A stretch of DNA of 36,522 nt from Caldilineaceae bacterium (GTDB lineage Bacteria; Chloroflexota; Anaerolineae; Caldilineales; Caldilineaceae). Position 1 is the stretch's first letter. The number at the start of each line of letters is the position of its first letter. The position numbers and the translations under genes are program-made. Where the stretch lies: contig JAPOVP010000003.1 in NCBI GenBank assembly GCA_026708085.1, forward strand, positions 1 through 36,522. Direction: 5' to 3'. The notes beneath the pieces were generated by a model. The model made no database searches, was not told the DNA's origin, and worked only from the letters and a program-made list of their open reading frames with translations. Shown here piece after piece: positions 19,448-28,213 of this stretch.

Positions 19448-20395
19448 CTAGAGTCCCGGCCCGATCAGCACGATCAATACGAGCGCCAGTACCGCAAAAG
19501 CCGAATACTCCAGAACAAGCTTGCGGCTCAGATGGCCCTCATGCAGCGCATGGCGGGCCAGCCCCACGAACAGATAGAAAATCAACAGCAGCACGAGCCC
19601 GCCGCTTGCGCCCGATAGCGGCCAGTAATTCAACGCCCACGCCGCCTCGCCCAGTACGACCGCAACCAGCGCCGCATACATGAGCACCACATTCACCCTT
19701 GGCATGACGTCCCGCAGCAGCTCAACCGCCAGCAGCGCCGACGTCGCCGCGATCAGGGTCCCGGAGAGCAGGGTGCGCGTTCTTGTCTGATAGACAAGCA
19801 GGAAGAGCGCCAGCGCCGCCGTATAGGACAGAACGTTGAGCAGGATGCGGGCCTGCCTGTAGCCCGCCGATTCCTGGTCTGCGCTGGCGTAAAGGTTGAA
19901 CAGAATGATGGCGATCAACCCCCCGCTGAGCAGCGCCGCACCGGCCTGGAAAAGCGGTGTCCTGGCCTCCGGCGCCAGCAGCACCGCCAAAATGGATACT
20001 GCCGCAGGCAGCCCCCAAAACAGCCAGGTGTGCCCTCCGCTCTCAGGCTCGCCGCCCATTGAGTCCCCGGCGTAAAGCGGATGAGTGCGAATCGCCCGTT
20101 CCGTACCGCTGGCCGTCAGCAGCGCGATAAAAACCGCGACGACGGTCGTCTCGCTGATTCGGATCGACATCGGCGAACCCAGCACGTTCAAGGTAAACAC
20201 GACCGTCGGCAGCCGCAAGAACAGGCTGATCGCAACCGTCGCCGCCACCGTCCACGCCAGTACGCTCACCCGCTGCACAAAGCGCCGGTTCGGGCCGTAC
20301 ACCGTCGCCGCAAAGGCAGGACTACCGCCCCCGGGCTGACCCGTATTCTGTTCCCCGCTGTCCCCGAAAGGCCTGTACCAGTTCTCAGTACCCAA
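19448..20395 (-). CDS. Polytopic membrane protein of unknown function
   Basis: 315 residues from a TTG start at 20395; a later start is possible because the first ~35 residues are Gly/Pro-rich and poorly supported. Eight or nine hydrophobic segments are visible, for example VLAWTVAATVAISLFLRL, WGLPAAVSILAVLLA, LLSGGLIAIILFNLYA and the C-terminal FAVLALVLIVLIGPGL. No transporter or enzyme signature is recognised. It is convergent with the PanE-like gene, with a 21-base gap and no clear terminator between them. To its right lies a gene-free repeat region. The role is unknown. Confidence 0.75.
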   Translation of the reverse strand: MGTENWYRPFGDSGEQNTGQPGGGSPAFAATVYGPNRRFVQRVSVLAWTVAATVAISLFLRLPTVVFTLNVLGSPMSIRISETTVVAVFIALLTASGTERAIRTHPLYAGDSMGGEPESGGHTWLFWGLPAAVSILAVLLAPEARTPLFQAGAALLSGGLIAIILFNLYASADQESAGYRQARILLNVLSYTAALALFLLVYQTRTRTLLSGTLIAATSALLAVELLRDVMPRVNVVLMYAALVAVVLGEAAWALNYWPLSGASGGLVLLLIFYLFVGLARHALHEGHLSRKLVLEYSAFAVLALVLIVLIGPGL

Positions 20396-20448
20396 TTTTC
20401 AACTTCCAGTTTCCTGTCGTGTAGGATGATGATACTATAAAACAAAGT

Positions 20449-20506
20449 GACTGCTAAGTCCTTGCCAAATGACGACCATGATTCAGCACAGAGAAAAGTG
20501 ATTCTC
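20449..20506. repeat. Dispersed repeat, ACTGCT-AGTCCTTGCC type
   Basis: ACTGCTAAGTCCTTGCCAAA through ATGATTCAGC to GATTCTCC matches 36410-36468 with substitutions. In both places a GC-rich double hairpin follows on the same side, so the two may be parts of one composite repeat. Confidence 0.55.
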
Positions 20507-20585
20507 CTTCCCTTTCACACCCGTCAATCACCAATCGCCGCTTTCACTAACCCTCGGCCCCCAAATTCCTGGCCCCTGCTTTTCT

Positions 20586-20644
20586 GGGCGGTCGGGCCTA
20601 TTCGGCCCTCCCTTGTGCGGGGGCTCCGCCCCCGCAACGCCCCC
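20586..20644. repeat. GC-rich double-hairpin dispersed repeat
   Basis: GGGCGGTCGGGCCTATTCGG leads into CCCTCCCTTG and then GCGGGGGCTCCGCCCCCGC (8-bp stem with a TCC loop), ending ACGCCCCC. Near-identical copies lie at 31001-31058 and at the right window edge (36481-36522). No T-run follows, so it is not a classical terminator. The remainder of the 20396-20928 interval holds no gene that I can support. Confidence 0.75.
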
Positions 20645-20928
20645 TCTCCTACAACCTCGCGCCGCAGCGACTGTATGGGCAATACGAAGTTGTCGTCCCG
20701 CGGCGGCCCGCGCTTCCCCCAGCCTCGTGGCAGATTCCGAATATGGGCCAGCGCAAGCTGGGCAACGCCCAATCAGGCCCAACGTACACCGCTTTGACCA
20801 TCAAGAGCTCGCTACAGCAACCCTGACAGCACATTCCGTTTCTCCAAGTCCAGGCAGACCGCACATAGTTCACACACAGAACATGGCTTAGTATTTACAA
20901 GACATAAGGAAATTACTGGAAACCGCAG

Positions 20929-22374
20929 TTGAGCGAATACACGAATTTCGACATCACCATAACCGGCGACAGGGCTCCTTACGCCGTCCTCGCGTCCTAT
21001 CGCGGCCTCGGCGGCGCCTCAACCTTCAGTCAGGATGCCCTCCATTCCGTCTGGATGGGGTTCTTGGCCCGGCTTGGCGACCCGTACCAGACACAAGGCG
21101 AAGAGCTGCTCGCCGAAATCGGCAGCAGGCTCTTTTCCGAACTGGTCCGCGATCAGGTTCGTGACCTCTGGGCCCAGGCCCGGGCCGACCTCGACGACGG
21201 CGGACGGCTGCGGCTCAGGCTCATCCTGCACCCGCCCGCAGTCGCAGCCCTGCCTTGGGAGACACTCCACGATCCCCTTCGCAATCAGTCCTTTGCCGCC
21301 GACACAAACATCTCACTCGTTCGCACCCAGAATCTCGTCAGCCATGTTGCTCGCCCCAGGGTCCTGGAGGCGGCGTTGCCACTCAAAGTTCTGTTGGTGA
21401 CGGTCGATTCAGGACTACCCGGCGCCGCAGTACAGCACGGGCCCGATCACGGTGAACCGGGCCATAATCTGGCCGCACATATGGAGAGCGACCAGATCCG
21501 TTCGGCAATCGAAAAGCTTCCATCCGACCGCGTGGAGTTGGATCATCTGGACGGCCGCGTCACCATCCAGCAGATCCAGGAACGGTTGAAGACCACCTGG
21601 CCCGACATCCTGCACTATGTCGGCCACGGCAATGAGGATGGCCTCCTGCTCTGGGCCGGTGACGCCCCTGCCCTTGTGTCGGCTGCAACCCTGCGCACCG
21701 TATTGCAACAGGCAGAATCGGTGAAACTCGTCTTCCTCAACGCCTGCCTCGCCGGACAGGTCGACAGTACACGACCCTTCGCCGGCATCGCCCACCAGTT
21801 GCTCCAGAGCGGCCTGCCCGCCGTGATCGCCATGCGCTACGAGATCATGGATCGCTCCGCTGTGTACTTTGCCGCCGGGGTCTACAATGCCCTCGTGGCC
21901 GGCCAGGCCCGCGGCCAGATTGACGCCGCTGTCACCATAGCCCGCAGCAACCTGTACATCAACGACCCGCACCGCGTCGACTATGCAACGCCTATCCTCT
22001 GGCTCAACTCCGAGGACGGCCGTATTCTGCCCCTCGAAGATGCCCAGCAGACGCAACCATCCACCTCCCCCCGCTCAATCTTCACCCGCTCCCAGATGGG
22101 GAGTTCCGTGTTGCGGCTAGAATTCAAGCTGGAGGAAAAGGAGGCGTGGTACCGCTCCCTGCCCGAAACGATCTCCGATCCCCATCTGCCCTTCGAATAT
22201 CAACGTCGCCGCCGCATCGCCGGCCTGCTGCTGAGGATTCTGCAGCAGGCCGTAGAGGAGCGGGATCACGGCCGTGCCATCGACATCAGGTCTGTACAAA
22301 AGCGCCTCTCTACATTCGAAGAAGAGAGGCGCCACATCCAGAATATCCTTGACCATTGCCTGGATCGTCCCTAA
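20929..22374 (+). CDS. CHAT-domain (caspase-like) protein
   Basis: 481 residues from a TTG start, with AAGGA about 20 bases and CTGGA about 9 bases upstream. CHAT domains are clan CD cysteine-peptidase relatives. The predicted dyad is present: His233 in ILHYVGHGNEDG and Cys273 in LVFLNACLAGQ. The N-terminal ~150 residues resemble the region that precedes many CHAT domains (LILHPPAVAALPWETLHDP). After about residue 390 comes a charged alpha-helical tail (EERRHIQNILDHCL) with no recognised fold. The next gene starts within or just after its end, implying co-expression. Partners and targets are unknown; no recognised defence gene is adjacent. Confidence 0.9.
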   Translation: MSEYTNFDITITGDRAPYAVLASYRGLGGASTFSQDALHSVWMGFLARLGDPYQTQGEELLAEIGSRLFSELVRDQVRDLWAQARADLDDGGRLRLRLILHPPAVAALPWETLHDPLRNQSFAADTNISLVRTQNLVSHVARPRVLEAALPLKVLLVTVDSGLPGAAVQHGPDHGEPGHNLAAHMESDQIRSAIEKLPSDRVELDHLDGRVTIQQIQERLKTTWPDILHYVGHGNEDGLLLWAGDAPALVSAATLRTVLQQAESVKLVFLNACLAGQVDSTRPFAGIAHQLLQSGLPAVIAMRYEIMDRSAVYFAAGVYNALVAGQARGQIDAAVTIARSNLYINDPHRVDYATPILWLNSEDGRILPLEDAQQTQPSTSPRSIFTRSQMGSSVLRLEFKLEEKEAWYRSLPETISDPHLPFEYQRRRRIAGLLLRILQQAVEERDHGRAIDIRSVQKRLSTFEEERRHIQNILDHCLDRP

Positions 22375-22385
22375 GACCTGATTCC

Positions 22386-25064
22386 GTGGCGCAGACCACC
22401 ATCCGACTGCTTCATCTCGCCTGCCTCTACGCGATTCTCTGCTACCTGGGAGTAGAACTCGCCCTCACACTTCGAGATCTTCGAGAACAAGACCTGGGCC
22501 GCCTGCAGGCAACGTTTGAGCCTCGCGCCCTTCCCTCCCCAGCCAGCCAGATTCCCTTTCTCGGTGTAACCGTCGCGCTAGAGCAATACAACACCCCGCA
22601 TGATCGGCAGCATGCCCTGAACCGTCTGCGCGGCGCCGGTTTCGGCTGGGTGCGCCAGCGTGTCGACTGGAGCCGCATCGAACCCCAACGGGGAGACTTC
22701 CAATGGGCCTGGACCGACCGCGTCCTGACCGAAATCGCCGCCGCAGGACTGGTGCCGGTTATCGTGCTCGACGGCAGCCCGGCCTGGGCAAGAGACAGCC
22801 TGGACCGACCCCCATCAGGGTCCTCTGAAAACGACTTGCCTTGGCGATTGGCGCCCCCCGCCGCGCCGGAGACCTTCGCCCGCTTTGCCGCCGCATTTGC
22901 CCGCCGCTACCAGGACACAGTCCGTTTCTATCAGATCTGGGACGAGCCCAACATCGCCCCCCACTGGGGAAACCAGCTGATCGATCCGGTCGGCTACGCC
23001 CGCCTTCTGCGCGCGGCGGCCGTTGCTGTCCGCGATGCCGACCCCAACGCAGTCATTCTCGCCGCAGCACTGGCGCCTACCCAGGATCGCGGCCACACTG
23101 CCATCGACGAAGGCTTCTTCCTCCAGCGGCTCTACGCCGCCGGCGCCGCGCCCTACTTCGACGCCGTTCTCGTGCAGCCCTTCGGCTTCGGGGCCGCGCC
23201 CGAAGATCCCCGCAGCCGCGTCGACGCGCTCAACTTCCGCCGCGCCGCCTGGGCGCGCCGCGTGATGGTCGCCGCTGGCGATGCACAGACGCCCATCTGG
23301 GCCGTCCGTTTCGGGTGGAATCGGCAAGTGCAGGACCACTGGAAGACCGTATCGACCGCCGATCAGCTACGTCTAACGGAGGAGGCCATCCGCTATGCGC
23401 AGGCAAACTGGCCGTGGCTGGCAGCAATGGGTTGGCCGGTAGATCGACCGGCCGCACCCCCGTCCGATCCAATGTGGGGCTTCTCCCTCGTCACACCTGA
23501 AGGGAAAGAGCATGACCTGCTCTCCGTGTTTACTGAGGCTGCTCAGGCAACAACCGAGACCGAACCGTCCGCTACAATGGCCTTGCTCTATCTGCGATTC
23601 GCCCTCCTGCTGCTGGCTGCGGGATTCCTTCTCTTGTGGGCAGCGCTCACCGCCCGCAAACTTCCTCTGCGACGTTGGCAGGCCCTCTACCGGACCTGGC
23701 CGCTGACCGGCAAGCTCGCAGTCTGGGCCCTCCTTCTCACCGTCTACTACCTCGCCGTCTGGCCGCCGCTGATCCTCCTCTGCTGGCTCGCCGCCGCACT
23801 TCTCATCGCCGCCGAGCCGGTCTCAGGACTGATGATCGCGGCCGCCGCCCTGCCATTCCACTTTCAACATAAGGAGCTGCGGCTCGTCGGCGCCGTCTGG
23901 TCTGTCCCCCCGGCCCAAGCCGCGCTGCTGGCCACACTTCCCGCCCTTGCGCAGCGCGCCATCCACGTTAGAGTCTGGCGCATCAAATCTAAGCTCAGCG
24001 CCGCCTACCCGGTTCGCCTATCAAGCGTCGCAGTACGTAACGCGCACTGCGCCGATCTGCTCGTCGCCGCCTGGATCGTGATCAGCCTCCTGGCCGCCCG
24101 CAACGTCTGGCACTGGCCAGGCTATATTGTCGGTCTCTGGGAGTTTGTAGTGGTACCTGCCCTGCTCTACACCGGCATAAGGCTGTTGGCCGCCGAGCCG
24201 CGTCAGCAGCGGACCGTACTGACGGCCCTCTTCGCCGGCGGCGCACTCGCCGCGGGCGTCGGAGGAATCGACTGGCTGCTCGGCGGCGGCGTCTCCGCGG
24301 ACGGCGTGCGGCGCCTCATGGGTATCACCTTCTCCCCCAATCAGACCGCCCTCTATCTGCTGCGCACACTCCTCGTCGGCGTCGGTCTCCTGGCAGCCGG
24401 CGGGCTCAGTCGTCCTGCGCTGAACGCGGGCTGTATACTTGTCGCCGCAGCCCTGCTTCTGACATCCAGCCGCGGCGCACTCCTCTTCGGCCTGCCAGCC
24501 GCAGCTCTCGTCATCGTTGTGGCCGCGGCCAGGCAGGAACGGTTCCGCTTTGGAAAACGATCTGCAGTCCTGTTGACGCTGGTGGCTGGCCTGACTATAG
24601 TCGTCGGCCTGGAGATCGTCCTGCTCTACGGCGAGCGCCTCCTGAATTTCGAGACCCTCCGCTCGCGCCTCCTTATCTGGAGTGACGCCCTGGCACTCTG
24701 GGTACAGTACCCTCTATTCGGCGTAGGACCGGGTGGATTCTACTGGAACTTTCCGGCATTCCTTCAACCCTCTCCGGCAGCAAATCCCAACCTCCTTCAT
24801 CCCCATTCTGTCTGGCTGGAATACGCAACCGGCTGGGGCGTGGCCGGGCTGTTGTGGCTCTGCGCTCTGCTTTTCTGGCTGGTTTCCGTCTCAAAACGGC
24901 TACTGCGCGAACCACAGGCGTGGTACCGGATCGGCTTCCTGGCAGCCCTTGGAGCCGCCCTGGCGCACGCCCAAGTGGACGCATTCGCCGCCCTACCCGA
25001 GTCGGCAGCATGGAACTTTGCTGCGCTGGCGCTGCTGGCAACGCCACACGGCACCAACGGGTGA
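22386..25064 (+). CDS. Glycosidase-like TIM-barrel fused to O-antigen ligase (Wzy_C)-like membrane domain
   Basis: About 892 residues from the GTG at 22386; a TTG at 22356 overlapping the CHAT gene is an alternative. One N-terminal hydrophobic segment (about 5-30) is followed by an external GH-A-clan-like domain (about 55-385) with RVDWSRIEPQRGDFQW and FYQIWDEPNIAPHWG; Glu187 is the acid/base position. The expected nucleophile Glu after the W in TPIWAVRFGWN is Arg308, so hydrolysis is doubtful. From about residue 395 some 11-12 membrane helices follow, with LLTSSRGALLFGLPAA, YPLFGVGPGGFYWNFPAF and HPHSVWLEYATGWGVAGLL, characteristic of Wzy/O-antigen ligases. It probably acts on surface glycans, but donor and acceptor are unknown. 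Confidence 0.85.
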   Translation: MAQTTIRLLHLACLYAILCYLGVELALTLRDLREQDLGRLQATFEPRALPSPASQIPFLGVTVALEQYNTPHDRQHALNRLRGAGFGWVRQRVDWSRIEPQRGDFQWAWTDRVLTEIAAAGLVPVIVLDGSPAWARDSLDRPPSGSSENDLPWRLAPPAAPETFARFAAAFARRYQDTVRFYQIWDEPNIAPHWGNQLIDPVGYARLLRAAAVAVRDADPNAVILAAALAPTQDRGHTAIDEGFFLQRLYAAGAAPYFDAVLVQPFGFGAAPEDPRSRVDALNFRRAAWARRVMVAAGDAQTPIWAVRFGWNRQVQDHWKTVSTADQLRLTEEAIRYAQANWPWLAAMGWPVDRPAAPPSDPMWGFSLVTPEGKEHDLLSVFTEAAQATTETEPSATMALLYLRFALLLLAAGFLLLWAALTARKLPLRRWQALYRTWPLTGKLAVWALLLTVYYLAVWPPLILLCWLAAALLIAAEPVSGLMIAAAALPFHFQHKELRLVGAVWSVPPAQAALLATLPALAQRAIHVRVWRIKSKLSAAYPVRLSSVAVRNAHCADLLVAAWIVISLLAARNVWHWPGYIVGLWEFVVVPALLYTGIRLLAAEPRQQRTVLTALFAGGALAAGVGGIDWLLGGGVSADGVRRLMGITFSPNQTALYLLRTLLVGVGLLAAGGLSRPALNAGCILVAAALLLTSSRGALLFGLPAAALVIVVAAARQERFRFGKRSAVLLTLVAGLTIVVGLEIVLLYGERLLNFETLRSRLLIWSDALALWVQYPLFGVGPGGFYWNFPAFLQPSPAANPNLLHPHSVWLEYATGWGVAGLLWLCALLFWLVSVSKRLLREPQAWYRIGFLAALGAALAHAQVDAFAALPESAAWNFAALALLATPHGTNG

Positions 25065-25174
25065 CGGCCCGCCTCATCCATACCGGTTGCAATTCCCTGA
25101 CAATCCCACTACCATTCTGTCAGAGAAGACGGTCTATGGTCGACAGTTCCCAGAGAGAAGATTCGACAGACTAT

Positions 25175-25180
25175 AGGAGG
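25175..25180 (+). promoter_or_regulatory. Strong Shine-Dalgarno for the PhyH gene
   Basis: AGGAGG lies 7 bases before the GTG at 25188 and settles this start. It is one of the few perfect ribosome-binding sites in the window. Confidence 0.8.
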
Positions 25181-25187
25181 GCTCACC

Positions 25188-26030
25188 GTGGCACAAACAC
25201 AACTCACACCACAACAGCTGGCATTCTTCGACACCTTCGGCTATCTCTATTTTCCCGGTCTGCTGGCCGACTGCGCTGACAAAATCATCGACGAATTCGA
25301 AGCCATCTGGGCCGCGCACGGCGGCGGTCACCACGGGCGCGAACACGATGGCGTACAGCGCTCCTGCATCCTTCCCTTCCCCGACAAGAGCGTTTTCCTC
25401 AGTTCCCTTCTAGACGACCCCCGCATCCACGACATCGCCGCCAGCATCTGCGGCGACGATTTCAACTACACCAGCGGCGACGGCAACTACTACGCCGGCG
25501 ACACCCGCTGGCACTCCGACGGCTACAACGCCGATCGCGTTCTCAGCATCAAGATCGCCTTCTACCTCGACCCCCTCACGCGCGACAGCGGCGCCCTGCG
25601 CATCATTCCCGGCAGCCACCGCTCCGGTGACGCCTACGCCGATGCTCTTGAAAAGGATATTCGGGAAAGCGGCAAGATCTGGGGACTGGAGGGGCCCGAT
25701 GTGCCGGCACTGATCCTGGAGACCACGCCCGGCGACATCGTCGTCTTCAATCACAATCTCAAACACGCAGCCTTCGGGGGCTCAGAGCGCCGCCGCATGT
25801 ACACCATGAACTTCTCACGCCGCTACCCTGAGCACCGGCTCGAAGAGTTGCGCGAGGTACTCGGCCGCGAGGCCCGCTTCTGGATCGACCGCATCCACGG
25901 CGAAGCCATGATCGCCACCGCCGGCCCGGAGCGCATGGTTCATCTGGAGCAGGTCAGGGCCAACGACACCCATCTGGGAGAACTGACGCGCGAACTGAAG
26001 AAGACAATGAAGGAGCCGTCGCGAGGTTAA
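25188..26030 (+). CDS. Phytanoyl-CoA dioxygenase family protein (PhyH)
   Basis: 280 residues, typical for PhyH, non-haem Fe(II)/2-oxoglutarate oxygenases of the double-stranded beta-helix fold. The iron ligands are His109 and Asp111 in TRWHSDGYN and His193 in NHNLKHAAFGG; an Arg in ERRRMYTMNF (201-203) should bind 2-oxoglutarate. IAFYLDPLTRDSGALRIIPGSHR is the family core, here at about 123-144. It resembles the protein at 27182-27994 closely in motif order and text, so the two are paralogues. The gene lies downstream of the Wzy-like fusion with its own ribosome-binding site; 124 bases separate them. The substrate is not predictable. Confidence 0.93.
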   Translation: MAQTQLTPQQLAFFDTFGYLYFPGLLADCADKIIDEFEAIWAAHGGGHHGREHDGVQRSCILPFPDKSVFLSSLLDDPRIHDIAASICGDDFNYTSGDGNYYAGDTRWHSDGYNADRVLSIKIAFYLDPLTRDSGALRIIPGSHRSGDAYADALEKDIRESGKIWGLEGPDVPALILETTPGDIVVFNHNLKHAAFGGSERRRMYTMNFSRRYPEHRLEELREVLGREARFWIDRIHGEAMIATAGPERMVHLEQVRANDTHLGELTRELKKTMKEPSRG

Positions 26031-26103
26031 GGGCGCGTGTCCCTGTCGGTCGCAGCCTTTTGTTGGCCACAGGCCTGCCGCCGCTGCAAACCAGACTCAT
26101 CCT

Positions 26104-27177
26104 CTACGCGGCAACCTGCTCCTTCTCCCCTGTCTCCGCGCTCAGGTAGATCGCATCCAGCAGCTTCATGAACTTCAGCGCTTCCGCTGGCGACACATCG
26201 GGTGGCTGCTCGCCGCGAATGGCCGCAGCAAAATCGCGGATCTCCCCTTCAAAGTCCCCGCTGCCGTGTTCCGCATTCTCCTCGACAAAACTGTCGCCCT
26301 CAGTGTAAATTCCGCCCAACAGCCGCCGCGTGCCCGAACGTGTCTGCCCCGAAGGCAGCCGCGTCGACTCGACCTCAACCGTCCCTGCCGTGCCCAGGAT
26401 CCGCAGACGCAGGTCCCACGCCCGGTCCGCCCACGTGGCGATGACCGCAGACGTGTCCATCTGAATGGTGACGCCCCCGCCACAGCCCACCAGTAAGCTC
26501 ATGTAGTCCTCAGAATGGCGCTCTACCTTGAGCCGCGTCGGAAACGCGCTGTGGCTGACCGCAAACGCCCACTCTGGCCGCGGGCAGCCCAGCAGGTACC
26601 AGGCCTGGTCAAGGTAATGGGAGCCGTGTTGCCCCAACGCGCCCCCCTTCAGGCCCCAACGGTACAACCACTCCCTGCCGGCCGGCGGCTCATAGTCCAC
26701 GCCTCGCTCTCGATAGTGGTAGTGGACGCGCGCATGGTAAGGTCGCCCAATTCTTCCATCGGCGATCAGCGATCGGCTTCTCTTGTTCTCCTCCTCGTGG
26801 CGCATGAAGTATGAGTAGACAAGCGTCTTCCCACTGCTTGCGGCGGCCGCATTAATCTCCTCCACATCCGCAGCGTCAATGCCATGCGGCTTTTGCACTA
26901 GCACATGCTTGCCAGCCTTCAACGCGTCAAGTACCATCGGCTTGCGCACGTCCGGCGCCGTGGCGACGCCCACCGCGTCAACCTCGTCATCGGCCAGCAG
27001 CTCACGATAGTCGCCGTAGACCCGGGCGACGTCGTTCTCTTGCGCCACCTTCCACGCCAGATCCTGGTTCAGGTCAGCCACCGCCCAGGCGACCGTATCG
27101 TCACCCGCGTGCGCGCCCTCAACCCAGGCCCCACCGACCCGGCAGCCCACAACGCCAATCCTGATCTTGTCCGCCAT
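26104..27177 (-). CDS. Gfo/Idh/MocA-family oxidoreductase
   Basis: 357 residues. The N-terminal Rossmann start is IRIGVVGCRVGGAWVEG. The family EKP motif appears as LVQKPHG, keeping the Lys used in catalysis or binding and replacing Glu with Gln. GGALGQHGSHYLDQAWYLLG is the C-terminal-domain signature (G-G-x-L-x-x-x-G-x-H-x-x-D). Such enzymes oxidise or reduce sugars, inositols and related polyols using NAD(P). The gene starts 4 bases after the stop of the PhyH gene at 27182-27994 and must be co-transcribed with it. It converges with the other PhyH gene across 73 bases, where I see nothing. Confidence 0.92.
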   Translation of the reverse strand: MADKIRIGVVGCRVGGAWVEGAHAGDDTVAWAVADLNQDLAWKVAQENDVARVYGDYRELLADDEVDAVGVATAPDVRKPMVLDALKAGKHVLVQKPHGIDAADVEEINAAAASSGKTLVYSYFMRHEEENKRSRSLIADGRIGRPYHARVHYHYRERGVDYEPPAGREWLYRWGLKGGALGQHGSHYLDQAWYLLGCPRPEWAFAVSHSAFPTRLKVERHSEDYMSLLVGCGGGVTIQMDTSAVIATWADRAWDLRLRILGTAGTVEVESTRLPSGQTRSGTRRLLGGIYTEGDSFVEENAEHGSGDFEGEIRDFAAAIRGEQPPDVSPAEALKFMKLLDAIYLSAETGEKEQVAA

Positions 27178-27181
27178 GACC

Positions 27182-27994
27182 CTACCCCCGGGCCGGCTCC
27201 GCCATCTCCGCCCGCGCCTTGGCAGACAGCGCCGGCAGATGGCTCTCGTGCGCCATCACCTGCTCCAAATGCCGCATCCGTGACGGGGAAGCCGTACTGC
27301 GCATGACATCGGAGTGCATCTGGTCCTTCCAGAATCGTGCGCCGCCGGCCACGAACTTCTCCAGCTCCTCGATCTCTTCCGGCGTCTCACAGTAGGCGCA
27401 GCAGTTGATCGTAAACATGCGCCGCGCCGTGCTTCCGCCGAACGACGAGTGCATCAGATTGTGATTGAACGCCACAACATCGCCCGGCTGTGTCTCCAGC
27501 GCCACGTGCGGCACCTCCAGCTGCGAGATTCCCCAAAGCTCGGAGGCATCCCGCGCTTGCCGGGCCGACCACGCCTCAAGATCCTCCCGGTGCGAGCCGG
27601 GGATCACGCGCAAACAGCCCGTATCGGACGTAAGCGAATCGAGATAGAAGGCCACCTTCAGGTATTGGCCGATCGTGTGAAAGCCGTCACTGTGCCAGCG
27701 CGTATCGCCCGTGTAAAAGTTGCCGTCGCCGCCCAGATAGTTAAAGTCGTCGCCAAGAATACTGCTGATAAGCCCATCAATACTGGGATGATCCAGCAGT
27801 GTACAAAGGCGCTCCCGCTGATCGATAAACGGCACAATGCAAGAACGCTGCGTCCCGTCATGCTCCTGCCCGCTGGCCGCGAAAATGGCCTCGAAATCCT
27901 CCGTAATCCAGCCGATCTCCTCCTTCACCAGTCCGGGGAAGTGAAGAAATCCAAATGTCTCAAAAAACTGGAGTTGCTGCTGGCTGAGTTTCAT
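27182..27994 (-). CDS. Phytanoyl-CoA dioxygenase family protein (PhyH), second copy
   Basis: 270 residues. Iron ligands are His101 and Asp103 in TRWHSDGFH and His182 in NHNLMHSSFGG; Arg191 or 192 in TARRMFTINCC should hold 2-oxoglutarate. It shares motif order and long stretches of text with the protein at 25188-26030, including GDDFNY, GSHR and the C-terminal FW..QMHSDVM region, so it is a diverged paralogue on the opposite strand. AGGAG stands 8 bases before the ATG. It probably heads a two-gene operon with the Gfo/Idh gene. The 206 bases upstream to the next gene hold no feature I can support. Confidence 0.93.
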   Translation of the reverse strand: MKLSQQQLQFFETFGFLHFPGLVKEEIGWITEDFEAIFAASGQEHDGTQRSCIVPFIDQRERLCTLLDHPSIDGLISSILGDDFNYLGGDGNFYTGDTRWHSDGFHTIGQYLKVAFYLDSLTSDTGCLRVIPGSHREDLEAWSARQARDASELWGISQLEVPHVALETQPGDVVAFNHNLMHSSFGGSTARRMFTINCCAYCETPEEIEELEKFVAGGARFWKDQMHSDVMRSTASPSRMRHLEQVMAHESHLPALSAKARAEMAEPARG

Positions 27995-28213
27995 CGATTC
28001 ATCTCCTGAGAAGCGTTACTCTATCCTATCGGGAGTCTCCACTAGCTGGAATCATACTCCATTTATCCGAGTTGGAGAACAACCTTGTCTGCAATCTGAT
28101 CTGACGGGGACTGTCTGCATTCCCTGCGCAATGGCTAGTTCAGTTTGGACTGAAGTCCCGCGCACCTGTTGGCACGGTATCGCTGGGCCTTGGCAAGGCG
28201 AGAGCGCGCCCGC

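Noticed and set aside
20586..20644. Intrinsic terminator
   Set aside because: Strong hairpins but no T-run on either strand, and copies occur at unrelated sites, so a dispersed repeat is the better call.
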